Assembly (NCBI GenBank): GCA_016189845.1
Contig: JACPRT010000195.1
Span: 1-5,250, forward strand
Source of the DNA: Chloroflexota bacterium
Lineage (GTDB): Bacteria; Chloroflexota; Dehalococcoidia; Lucifugimonadales; Lucifugimonadaceae
Reading direction: 5' to 3'
Length of the DNA: 5,250 nucleotides
In this document: in pieces, positions 1-5,250 of the stretch
Position numbering within the stretch: the first letter of the stretch is position 1
Layout: the number at the start of each line of letters is the position of its first letter
Made by a program: the position numbers and the translations under genes
Notes under the pieces: generated by a model
The model's input: the letters and a program-made list of their open reading frames with translations, nothing else
Told to the model about the DNA's origin: nothing
Databases searched by the model: none

Positions 1-233
1 GCGATGATCCGTTCGAGTACGGGCACGGTTAATGGCTCGATGTAGACGGCGTCCGCCATGTCGGCGTCGGTCATGATGGTCGCCGGGTTGGAGTTAACCA
101 GCACGACCTCGACGCCCTCTTCCCGCAGCGCCTTGCAGGCCTGGGTGCCCGCGTAGTCGAATTCTGCCGCCTGGCCGATCACGATCGGCCCGGAGCCGAT
201 TACCAGGACCTTTCTTGGCGCCAGATGGGTCAT
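1..233 (-). CDS. carB: Carbamoyl-phosphate synthase large subunit, N-terminal fragment
   Basis: This is the start of the large subunit of carbamoyl-phosphate synthase. The full enzyme uses ammonia delivered by CarA, bicarbonate and two ATP to make carbamoyl phosphate for pyrimidine and arginine synthesis. Only 77 codons lie in the window, and the gene continues past the left edge (about 1,050-1,100 residues are usual). The visible part has the family's nucleotide-fold start: KVLVIGSGPIVIGQAAEFDY at about residues 8-27, then GTQACKALREEG, and VLVNSNPATIMTD near residues 44-56. This belongs to the pre-ATP-grasp domain of the carboxyphosphate half. The ATG at 231-233 overlaps the carA TGA in an ATGA arrangement, which supports the start and suggests translational coupling. 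No strong Shine-Dalgarno sequence is visible. The identity is near certain from these motifs and the position after carA. Confidence 0.97.
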   Translation of the reverse strand, partial: MTHLAPRKVLVIGSGPIVIGQAAEFDYAGTQACKALREEGVEVVLVNSNPATIMTDADMADAVYIEPLTVPVLERII

Positions 234-1444
234 TTCGACCGCCGCGCCATGTCGATGAATCGGTCGAAGAGGTACTCGTTGTCCTTCGGCCCGGGCGACG
301 CTTCCGAGTGGTACTGGATCGTCATGATCGGCAGCAACCTGTGCCGGAGTCCTTCGACCGTCCCGTCCGAGAGATCGACGTGGCTGATCTCCAGTTCGGA
401 CGGAAGGCCCTCCACCGACACCGAGTAGCCATGGTTCTGGGCCGTGATGTACACGCGGCCGGTTGCCAGGTCTTTCACGGAGTGGTTCCCACCCCGGTGG
501 CCGAACTTCAACTTGAATGTCTTCGCGCCAAACGCTCGGCCGACCACCTGATGGCCGAGGCAGATGCCGAAGATCGGCACCTTTGGCGCAAGCTCTCGAA
601 CGGCCTGGACCGCGCCGTCGAGGATCTCGGGGTCGCCCGGCCCCGGCGACAGCAATACGCCGTCAGGCTTCAGTGCCAGGACCTCCGCGGCGGACGCCGC
701 CGACGGCGCCACGATGACGTCGCAGCCTCGCTGTGACAGCAGCCGGAGGATGTTGAACTTGACGCCGTAGTCGCCTACGACGATGCGCGGCCTGCGTTCG
801 AGGGTCGGGGTGGCTTTAGGGATGGCACCCGGCGCGGCGGTGATCTGCGGGCTGCCGTCTGGCGGCACAGTGAGGCGCCAACCGGGGTCCCCGTGTTCCT
901 CGCGCCCGTCCCACTGGTGGACCTGGGCGCCCGAGACCGCCGCGACGACGTCCTCCTCCCCGTACCGGGGCCGTGCCCTGATTGCCAGCATCGCCTGCTC
1001 GATATCCGGATCCCCGGTGATGACTCCCATCATGACCCCGCGCGTGCGCAGCCTTCGCGTGATTGCCCGCGTATCCACGCCCGCCACGCCGGGGATGCCG
1101 TGTCGAAACAGATATTCGTGGACCGTGAGCTCGCTCTCGAGGTGGCTCGGCTGCTCGCAGTCTTCGCGGACCACGAGCCCGCGCACCTGGATCTGCCGCG
1201 ACTCCCAGTCGCGTCCGTTGATGCCGTAATTGCCGATCATCGGATACGTCGGGACGAGGACCTGTCCCGCGTACGACGGGTCGGTCAGCATCTCCTGATA
1301 GCCGGTCATCGAAGTGTTGAAGACGACCTCACCGACCGTCAGGCCGCGCGCCCCGAGCTGGACCCCATCGAATCGGACACCGTCCTCGAGAATCAGATAG
1401 GCCGCGCCGCGTTCTGAGGCTTCTCGTTGGAAGACAGGAGTCAC
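230..1444 (-). CDS. carA: Carbamoyl-phosphate synthase small (glutaminase) subunit
   Basis: CarA hydrolyses glutamine and channels ammonia to CarB in the cytoplasm. The 404-residue product is near the usual 360-400. The N-terminal CPSase_sm domain covers about residues 14-150 (AYLILEDGVRFDG, NTSMTGYQEMLTDPSYAGQ, GVDTRAITRRLR). The class I glutamine amidotransferase domain covers about 219-402. It contains LLSPGPGDPE (264-273), the nucleophile Cys295 in FGICLGHQ, and the His379/Glu381 pair in QYHSEASPGP, so the catalytic triad is complete. The linker between the domains (about 158-215) is somewhat long and rich in Gly and Pro. The start is a GTG at 1442-1444 that overlaps the pyrC stop as GTGA. 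The next in-frame Met is inside the conserved NTSMTGYQ motif, so a later start is excluded. The 3' end overlaps carB by 4 bp. Confidence 0.97.
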   Translation of the reverse strand: MTPVFQREASERGAAYLILEDGVRFDGVQLGARGLTVGEVVFNTSMTGYQEMLTDPSYAGQVLVPTYPMIGNYGINGRDWESRQIQVRGLVVREDCEQPSHLESELTVHEYLFRHGIPGVAGVDTRAITRRLRTRGVMMGVITGDPDIEQAMLAIRARPRYGEEDVVAAVSGAQVHQWDGREEHGDPGWRLTVPPDGSPQITAAPGAIPKATPTLERRPRIVVGDYGVKFNILRLLSQRGCDVIVAPSAASAAEVLALKPDGVLLSPGPGDPEILDGAVQAVRELAPKVPIFGICLGHQVVGRAFGAKTFKLKFGHRGGNHSVKDLATGRVYITAQNHGYSVSVEGLPSELEISHVDLSDGTVEGLRHRLLPIMTIQYHSEASPGPKDNEYLFDRFIDMARRSK

Positions 1445-2865
1445 GCGCTCGCCCCAGCGTGGTCGGCCGCCGCGTCGTAGACCACAGCGCCGCCGAAGAT
1501 CGTGGTCGCCACGCGGCCCTTCATGGTCACCCCTGCCAGCGGCGAGTTCTTACCCTTGCTGACGAATCTGGACGGCTCCACGACCCACTCTTCGTCGGGG
1601 TCGAAAACGACGACGTCGGCCGGCGCGCCGTTCGCCAGCGTGCCCAGACCCGGGATCGCTGGCGCCTTCGCCCGAACGGTCTGGTCAGCAGCCGCGCGCC
1701 CCAGGAATCGGCCCGGCGCGGTGGACATTCGGTCGACGAGCTGTGCGATGGACAACTTGCCCGAGTGCACGAGCGAAATCGCGGAGGCGAAAGCGGTCTC
1801 GATGTTGCTGATTCCGTTGGCCGCTTCGACGTACGTGCAGACCTTGTCGGTCTCGGCGTGCGGGGCGTGATCGGTGGCGATGAAATCGATGATGCCTTCG
1901 GCCAGAGCGTCCACCACCGCGTCAACATCCTCCTGCGATCTCAGCGGCGGGTTGACCTTGGTATTCGTGTCGTAGGCGCCGAGAGTAAGCGCGCCGCCAT
2001 CCGGGGTCGACCCCCTCTTGCCGTACACCCAGGCGTCGGTGAGTGTCAGATGATGAGGCGTGACCTCGGCCGTGACGTTTAATCCACGTTCCCGCGCATC
2101 CCTCACGAGGTCGACCGCCTGCCGGGTGCTGATGTGGGCGATGTGCAGCCGCCCGCCGGTCAGCTCGCACAGCGCTATGTCGCGGGCGACCATCGTCGCC
2201 TCGGCCTGCGAGGGCCACCCCGTGAGGCCCAGGTGCGCCGATACCGCTCCTTCATGCATCTGGGCGCCGTTCGTGAGCGCCGGGTCCTGGCAGTGGTTGA
2301 TGATCGGCAGCCCGAGCGGCGACGCATACGACAGCGCCTGCCGCATGAGGTTGGCGTCGGCCACTGGATCGCCGTCGTCGCTGAAACCTATCGCTCCCGC
2401 CCCAGCCAGCTCTGCCATCTCGGTCAGCTGCTTGCCATGCCGCCCGACCGTGATTGCGCCGATCGGCAGCACCCGCACGACCGCCGTCTCCCGCGCGCGG
2501 CGCACGACGAACTCGACGACGCTCGCCGTGTCCTGCGGCGGCTCGGTGTTCGGCATCGCGCACACGGTCGTGTAGCCGCCGCGCGCCGCCGCAGCCGTCC
2601 CGGTGGCAATCGTCTCCTTGTACTCAAGCCCTGGCTCACGCAGGTGCGTGTGCAGGTCGATGAACCCCGGAGCGACCACCTTGCCTCTTGCGTCGACGAG
2701 TCGGTATCCGGCCTCACCTGCTACCGCGAGAGATCCCGGCTTGTCCGTGACCTGTTCGATCTTGCCGTTCTTGATCAGTACATCGGCAAGCCGGTCGATC
2801 CCCTGTGAGGGATCGATCACGCGTCCACCCGTGATCGCCAGGAGGCCGTTCTTACGATCCGCCAT
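1441..2865 (-). CDS. pyrC: Dihydroorotase, type I (allantoinase-like amidohydrolase fold)
   Basis: PyrC interconverts N-carbamoyl-aspartate and dihydroorotate, the third step of the pyrimidine pathway. With the chosen ATG at 2863-2865 the protein has 474 residues, a little longer than the usual 420-440. Metal-centre residues are all present: HTHLREPG with His72 and His74, FSDDGDPV with Asp163/164 (the type I replacement for a carboxylated Lys), INHCQDP with His191, HIAHIS with His244, and TDHAPH with Asp332. This indicates a catalytically competent enzyme and not an inactive PyrC' partner. KVNPPLRS (303-310) is the usual substrate-site motif. Extra length sits before it, in a Gly-rich insert near 281-297. 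A GTG at 2880 would add five residues, but the GAGGG at 2872-2876, six bases from the ATG, favours 2865. The gene overlaps pyrB by 14 bp and carA by 4 bp. Confidence 0.96.
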   Translation of the reverse strand: MADRKNGLLAITGGRVIDPSQGIDRLADVLIKNGKIEQVTDKPGSLAVAGEAGYRLVDARGKVVAPGFIDLHTHLREPGLEYKETIATGTAAAARGGYTTVCAMPNTEPPQDTASVVEFVVRRARETAVVRVLPIGAITVGRHGKQLTEMAELAGAGAIGFSDDGDPVADANLMRQALSYASPLGLPIINHCQDPALTNGAQMHEGAVSAHLGLTGWPSQAEATMVARDIALCELTGGRLHIAHISTRQAVDLVRDARERGLNVTAEVTPHHLTLTDAWVYGKRGSTPDGGALTLGAYDTNTKVNPPLRSQEDVDAVVDALAEGIIDFIATDHAPHAETDKVCTYVEAANGISNIETAFASAISLVHSGKLSIAQLVDRMSTAPGRFLGRAAADQTVRAKAPAIPGLGTLANGAPADVVVFDPDEEWVVEPSRFVSKGKNSPLAGVTMKGRVATTIFGGAVVYDAAADHAGASA

Positions 2866-3859
2866 TGCGCGCCCTCGCACAGAGCATGTAGAGCAGGGCC
2901 ATCCGGACCGCTACCCCGTTGGCGACCTGTTCCTCGATCACCGATTGCGAGCCGTGAGCGACGTCCGAGCTGATCTCGACGCCCTCATTCATCGGTCCCG
3001 GATGCATGAGCAGCGCGTCGGGCCGGGCGAGCCCGAGCGTGGCCGAGTTGATCCCGTATTCGCGGGAGTACTCCCGCAGGCTGGGAAGGTGACCGGCGTC
3101 CTGCCGCTCTCGCTGGATTCGGAGCACCATCACGACGTCGGCGCCGTCGACCGCCTCTTCGACTCGTCCCACGACCCTCACGCCTTCGTATGGCGTGCCT
3201 TCGGGGATGGACGACCCGGGCACGAACCCCGGTGGCAGGAGCGTGGGCGGGCCGCACACGACGACTTCCGCCCCCATCTTGCGGAAACCGATCATGTCCG
3301 ACCGTGCGACGCGGCTGTAGAGGATGTCGCCGATGATGGCGACGCGCTTGCCTGCGAGCTTCCCGCGCAGGCGCTCGATCGTGTAGATGTCGAGCAGGGC
3401 CTGCGTCGGATGGGCATGCGTGCCGTCGCCGGCGTTGATGACCGGCGTGTCCAGGTGGCGCGCGACGAAATACGGCGCGCCCGAGTGAGGATGCCGCATG
3501 ACCAGGGCGTCGATCTGCATGGCCTGCAACGTGCGGACCGTGTTGAGGAGCGACTCGCCCTTGGTGACGCTGCTGGCGCTCGCGGTCACATTGATCACGT
3601 CTGCTCCGAGGATCTTGCCGGCCTGCTCGAAGGACACCCTCGTGCGCGTGCTCGCCTCGAAGAAGACCGTGACCACGGTCTTGCCCCGCAGCGCGGGCGT
3701 CTTTCGGACGCCCCTGCCGAGGACCTCCTTCATGCCGTCGGCGTTAGCCATGACCTCCTCGATCTCAGCCTTCGTGAAGTCGTCGAGATCGAGCACGTCG
3801 CGGCGCGGGCCCGCCCACAGCGCGCTCTGGTTTTCACGGGGTTCAGCTACGCGTCGCAT
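2852..3859 (-). CDS. pyrB: Aspartate carbamoyltransferase catalytic subunit
   Basis: PyrB condenses carbamoyl phosphate with aspartate to form carbamoyl-aspartate, the committed step of UMP synthesis. The protein has 335 residues against 300-315 in common homologues. The N-terminal carbamoyl-phosphate domain has FFEASTRTRVSFE with S70-T-R-T-R74, the mobile loop SSVTKGES with Lys100, MRHPHSG with Arg122, and GDGTHAHPTQALLD with His150. The aspartate domain has IIGDILYSRVARSD with Arg183, VLRIQRER with Arg247, and LMHPGPMNEG (284-293). These are the expected substrate contacts. The first 18 or so residues form a short extension before DVLDLDDFT. The start is the ATG at 3857-3859, because the purine-rich GGGGGAGGG at 3862-3870 precedes it and no other Met occurs before residue 37. 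The longer open frame upstream is only a shadow of pyrR. No pyrI regulatory-subunit gene is in the window. Confidence 0.96.
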   Translation of the reverse strand: MRRVAEPRENQSALWAGPRRDVLDLDDFTKAEIEEVMANADGMKEVLGRGVRKTPALRGKTVVTVFFEASTRTRVSFEQAGKILGADVINVTASASSVTKGESLLNTVRTLQAMQIDALVMRHPHSGAPYFVARHLDTPVINAGDGTHAHPTQALLDIYTIERLRGKLAGKRVAIIGDILYSRVARSDMIGFRKMGAEVVVCGPPTLLPPGFVPGSSIPEGTPYEGVRVVGRVEEAVDGADVVMVLRIQRERQDAGHLPSLREYSREYGINSATLGLARPDALLMHPGPMNEGVEISSDVAHGSQSVIEEQVANGVAVRMALLYMLCARARNGGS

Positions 3860-4397
3860 CGCCCTCCCCCACCTTCGATAGGACCACACCGTCTTCGCCG
3901 TCAACCTCTCGCAGGCGGACGCGCACGCGCTCGTCGCGAGCGGTCGGCACATTCTTGCCGACGTAGTCGGGCCTGATTGGAAGCTCGCGATGACCGCGGT
4001 CGACCACGACCGCGAGCTGGATCGACGACGGCCGTCCAAAGTCGTTCAGGGCGTCCATTGCCGCCCGGATCGTCCGGCCGGTGTACAGGACGTCGTCGAT
4101 GAGGACCACAGGGCGGTCGTTGATGTCGAACTTGATCTCGGTCGGCTTGACCGGGTGCCGTGCGGCCTGGTCGAGGTCGTCCCGGTACAGGCGGGGGTCG
4201 AGGCTGCCGACGTCGACCGGGCGCTTCTCGAATTCCGTCACGGCCTCGGCGATGCGCCGCGCCAGGTACACGCCCCGGGTCTGGATGCCCACCAGCGCTA
4301 CAGCGCGGTCCCCCGCGTTGCGCTCCAGGATCTCGTGGGCGATCCGGTTGAGGGCGCGCCGCAGTTGGTCGGCGGTCATGATTTCGATTTCGGGCAA
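3843..4397 (-). CDS. pyrR: Bifunctional pyr operon RNA-binding attenuator / uracil phosphoribosyltransferase
   Basis: PyrR senses UMP/UTP against PRPP and binds pyr leader RNA. Many homologues also have uracil phosphoribosyltransferase activity. The 184-residue protein has the family pattern throughout: LRRALNRIAHEILERN (12-27), VGIQTRGVYLARR (36-48), LYRDD (70-74), the PRPP-binding loop VVLIDDVLYTGRT (97-109) with Asp101 and Asp102, and VDRGHRELPIRPDYVGKN (132-149). I chose the TTG at 4395-4397 because AGGGG (4405-4409) lies seven bases upstream. The first ATG, at 4377-4379 (178 residues), has no visible Shine-Dalgarno, and PyrR proteins usually have about ten residues before the LRRAL helix. 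The TTG follows directly on the T-run of the leader terminator. The 3' end overlaps pyrB by 17 bp. A PyrR-binding RNA site in its own leader points to autoregulation. Confidence 0.96.
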   Translation of the reverse strand: MPEIEIMTADQLRRALNRIAHEILERNAGDRAVALVGIQTRGVYLARRIAEAVTEFEKRPVDVGSLDPRLYRDDLDQAARHPVKPTEIKFDINDRPVVLIDDVLYTGRTIRAAMDALNDFGRPSSIQLAVVVDRGHRELPIRPDYVGKNVPTARDERVRVRLREVDGEDGVVLSKVGEGDATRS

Positions 4398-4398
4398 G

Positions 4399-4432
4399 AA
4401 AAAACCCCTGCCGGCTCGACCAGCAAGGGTTT
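4399..4432 (-). terminator. Intrinsic terminator (attenuator) in the pyr leader
   Basis: Read on the minus strand, AAACCCTTGCTGG (4432-4420) pairs with CCGGCAGGGGTTT (4414-4402) along 13 bp, with two G-U pairs and no mismatch. The loop is the five bases TCGAG (4419-4415). Six T follow the G-run (4404-4399), so the 3' side has the classic intrinsic-terminator form. Because it lies between the promoter and pyrR and ends one base before the TTG codon, it acts as a conditional attenuator for the whole operon and not as the end of an upstream gene. The structure was worked out by hand with no energy calculation. Confidence 0.85.
4405..4409 (-). promoter_or_regulatory. Probable pyrR ribosome binding site inside the terminator stem
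   Basis: AGGGG lies seven bases before the TTG start of pyrR and decides that start over the ATG at 4377-4379. The same five bases belong to the 3' arm of the terminator hairpin, so folding of the hairpin should also hide the site from the ribosome. The placement is read from the sequence. The effect on translation is inferred. Confidence 0.6.
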
Positions 4433-4499
4433 CGCGACCGGGCGCGCGTTCGCTTGTTCGAATTCGCGTCGCCCTGGATGCGGTGGCTCCTTGCCAGCC
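4418..4499 (-). promoter_or_regulatory. Antiterminator pairing in the pyr leader
   Basis: GGCTGGCAAGG (4499-4489) can pair with CCTTGCTGGTC (4428-4418) over 11 consecutive base pairs, three of them G-U. The first segment includes the 3' half of the PyrR-binding hairpin. The second includes most of the 5' arm of the terminator. The two states therefore exclude each other, as expected of an antiterminator. The bases between them can fold into a small hairpin (CGCG and TTCG at 4468-4459 against CGAA and CGCG at 4452-4445), which would bring the two arms together. The pairing is seen in the sequence. The switching is inferred from the Bacillus pyr model. Confidence 0.75.
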
Positions 4500-4511
4500 T
4501 CGCGGGACTGG
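4494..4511 (-). promoter_or_regulatory. PyrR-binding loop (anti-antiterminator hairpin)
   Basis: AGTCCCGCGAGGCT at 4509-4496 matches the known PyrR RNA consensus ARUCCNGNGAGGYU at every position. The flanks form a hairpin: CCAG (4511-4508) pairs with CTGG (4497-4494), T4507 is bulged, CC (4506-4505) pairs with GG (4499-4498), and CGCGA is the loop. Outer bases CCTT (4520-4517) and AAGG (4492-4489) could extend it across an internal loop. In Bacillus, UMP-bound PyrR holds this hairpin, which blocks the antiterminator and allows termination. Only one copy is visible here. The consensus match, the location 5' of pyrR and the downstream terminator together make this a confident call. Confidence 0.9.
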
Positions 4512-4546
4512 ATTTAAAGGTCACCTGGGGCTATTCAGTTCTAAGC

Positions 4547-4575
4547 AGAATACCACCGGCTCACCGGGGCGACAA
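4547..4575 (-). promoter_or_regulatory. Candidate sigma70-type promoter of the pyr operon
   Basis: TTGTCG (4575-4570) and TATTCT (4552-4547) are separated by 17 bases and each matches four of six positions of the -35 and -10 consensus. Transcription would begin near 4540, giving a leader of about 140 bases with the PyrR-binding loop starting some 30 bases in. The spacing and position are good but the boxes are weak, and other A/T-rich spots nearby (for example around 4544-4532) cannot be excluded. Confidence 0.4.
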
Positions 4576-4604
4576 CGATGACCGCATCGCCACGGGTTCA
4601 TAGC

Positions 4605-4696
4605 GGCAGCCACGTTTCGAATGGCCGATAGCAAACGTTTCGATCAGCCGCAACGTAACCTTTCGATTGGCCGAGGTAAAAGGTTACGATTGGCCG
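4605..4696 (-). repeat. Four degenerate 23-bp direct repeats
   Basis: Four copies begin at 4696, 4673, 4650 and 4627 (minus strand), exactly 23 bases apart. Their starts read CGGCCAATCGTAACC, CGGCCAATCGAAAGG, CGGCTGATCGAAACG and CGGCCATTCGAAACG. The first ten bases are identical in the first two copies and differ at two and one positions in the others, while the last part of each unit varies. On the plus strand the core reads TTTCGATTGGCCG. The block lies between the stop of the SprT-like gene and the candidate pyr promoter. No open frame of credible coding character covers it. Regular spacing with a conserved core suggests binding sites for a DNA-binding protein, but no function is known to me. 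Confidence 0.8.
4654..4688. repeat. 10-bp perfect inverted repeat inside the repeat block
   Basis: CGTAACCTTT (4688-4679) is the exact reverse complement of AAAGGTTACG (4663-4654), with 15 bases between. It spans the end of the first 23-bp unit and the middle of the second. It could form a hairpin at the 3' end of the SprT-like transcript, but no T-run follows on either strand, so I do not call it an intrinsic terminator. An operator is the other possibility. Confidence 0.6.
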
Positions 4697-4710
4697 AATA
4701 TGGCCACCGT

Positions 4711-5220
4711 TCACCGTAGCGTGCGCGTCGTGATCACGAGATAGGCGCCAGCCGGCCCGCGTGCCACGTAGGAAAGGCGACGGGGCCGGTTCACGTGCCC
4801 GCAGTCGCAGCGCATCGTGCGGACGGCGCGCGTCCGCAGCATGAGCGAACCGCAGGCGTCGCAGGTGGCGCTCCACCGTGCCCTCGACACCCACTTGTGC
4901 ACCGGCAGGTTGACGTAGCGACGCGGGCCGACACCCAGCTCGTGGCACACGGCCTTGAATTCCCGCCCGTGTGCCGTGGCTTTGGGGTGCCGGTGGTGAG
5001 TGATCGCGTGCGCAAGCTCGTGCAGGAGTATTTCGCGCTGGTCTGCCGGGTCGCCGAGCGCGAGGAGCCGGCTGCTGAGCGTCACCTGCCTGCTGGTCGG
5101 CGTATACGAGCCGAATGTGCGCGTCATTCGGCCCGATACCTTGATCGCAGGCAACTTGAGTTCGGGCGCGTGCTTGACCAGAACGGTCGCCGCAAGTTCA
5201 CTGAGCCCGTTCAGCGACAC
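4711..5220 (-). CDS. SprT-like zinc metallopeptidase with C-terminal zinc ribbon
   Basis: This is a SprT-like protein of 169 residues from the GTG at 5218-5220. Residues GSYTPTSRQVTLSSRLL (37-53) and the zinc motif HELAHAITHH (67-76) fit the SprT-like domain. His67 and His71 are likely ligands, Glu68 the catalytic base, and His84 in AHGREF the third ligand. A C-terminal zinc ribbon has Cys120 and Cys123 (CDAC) and Cys138 and Cys140 (CDCG). The second half is CxC, not the usual CxxC. Eukaryotic Spartan, which shares this domain, cleaves DNA-protein crosslinks. The function of bacterial members is mostly unproven. There is no signal peptide or membrane segment. The start is uncertain: no Shine-Dalgarno precedes the GTG and the frame stays open to the right edge, so the gene may begin outside the window. 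It is co-oriented with the pyr operon, 313 bases upstream, and no functional link is evident. Confidence 0.82.
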   Translation of the reverse strand: MSLNGLSELAATVLVKHAPELKLPAIKVSGRMTRTFGSYTPTSRQVTLSSRLLALGDPADQREILLHELAHAITHHRHPKATAHGREFKAVCHELGVGPRRYVNLPVHKWVSRARWSATCDACGSLMLRTRAVRTMRCDCGHVNRPRRLSYVARGPAGAYLVITTRTLR

Positions 5221-5250
5221 TCTGCGCAGGCTGAACGGTGCTGCGGTGGA

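Noticed and set aside
2603..3976. A 457-codon open frame on the plus strand opposite pyrB and pyrC, together with other long plus-strand frames over the operon.
   Set aside because: These are antisense shadows caused by high GC content. The products are rich in Arg, Asp and His, carry no domain, and lie opposite clearly conserved genes.
3860..4039. A 60-residue N-terminal extension of PyrB reaching back into pyrR.
   Set aside because: The extra residues are Ser/Arg-rich and lie wholly inside pyrR. The ATG at 3857-3859 with GGGGGAGGG upstream gives a normal PyrB start.
3901..4524. A 207-codon open frame on the minus strand starting with GTG at 4524, before the PyrR-binding loop and reading through the attenuator, considered as a leader peptide or gene.
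   Set aside because: It runs through pyrR in another frame with an Arg/Pro/Gly-rich product typical of GC-rich shadow frames. It has no clear Shine-Dalgarno and no recognisable domain.
4605..4696. The 23-bp repeat block considered as a CRISPR array.
   Set aside because: The conserved part is only about 10-15 bases, leaving no room for spacers of normal length, and no cas gene is present in the window.
4598..4948. A minus-strand frame that covers the 23-bp repeats and part of the SprT-like gene.
   Set aside because: It overlaps the SprT-like gene in another frame and shows no conserved motif. The repeats look non-coding.

Overview
The window is a compact, GC-rich stretch of bacterial chromosome with every recognisable gene on the minus strand. 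Its main content is the 5' part of a pyrimidine biosynthesis operon. In transcription order (right to left) the genes are pyrR (regulator), pyrB (aspartate carbamoyltransferase), pyrC (dihydroorotase), carA and carB (small and large subunits of carbamoyl-phosphate synthase). carB runs off the left edge after 77 codons. A SprT-like zinc metallopeptidase gene lies upstream, at the right edge.

Layout by region: 1-233 holds the start of carB, 230-1444 carA, 1441-2865 pyrC, 2852-3859 pyrB and 3843-4397 pyrR. Positions 4398-4710 are a non-coding interval that contains a PyrR-type attenuator leader, a candidate promoter and a block of four 23-bp repeats. Positions 4711-5220 hold the SprT-like gene, whose frame stays open to the right edge. 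All four junctions inside the operon overlap (17, 14, 4 and 4 bp), so the genes are probably translated from one mRNA with coupling. Together the enzymes make carbamoyl phosphate (CarAB), join it to aspartate (PyrB) and close the ring to dihydroorotate (PyrC).

The best-supported regulatory result is the leader. It contains a perfect match to the PyrR-binding RNA consensus ARUCCNGNGAGGYU (4496-4509), an intrinsic terminator hairpin followed by six T (4399-4432), and an 11-bp alternative pairing that links the two. This is the anti-antiterminator, antiterminator and terminator logic of the Bacillus pyr operon. Here there is a single site before pyrR, and the terminator's 3' arm also holds the probable pyrR ribosome binding site, just before a TTG start.

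Organism: the GC-rich composition, type I dihydroorotase, PyrR attenuation and pyrR-pyrB-pyrC-carA-carB order suggest a high-GC lineage such as Chloroflexota or a relative. This is an inference from family knowledge, and the sequence alone does not settle it. I see no mobile element, CRISPR array, tRNA or rRNA.
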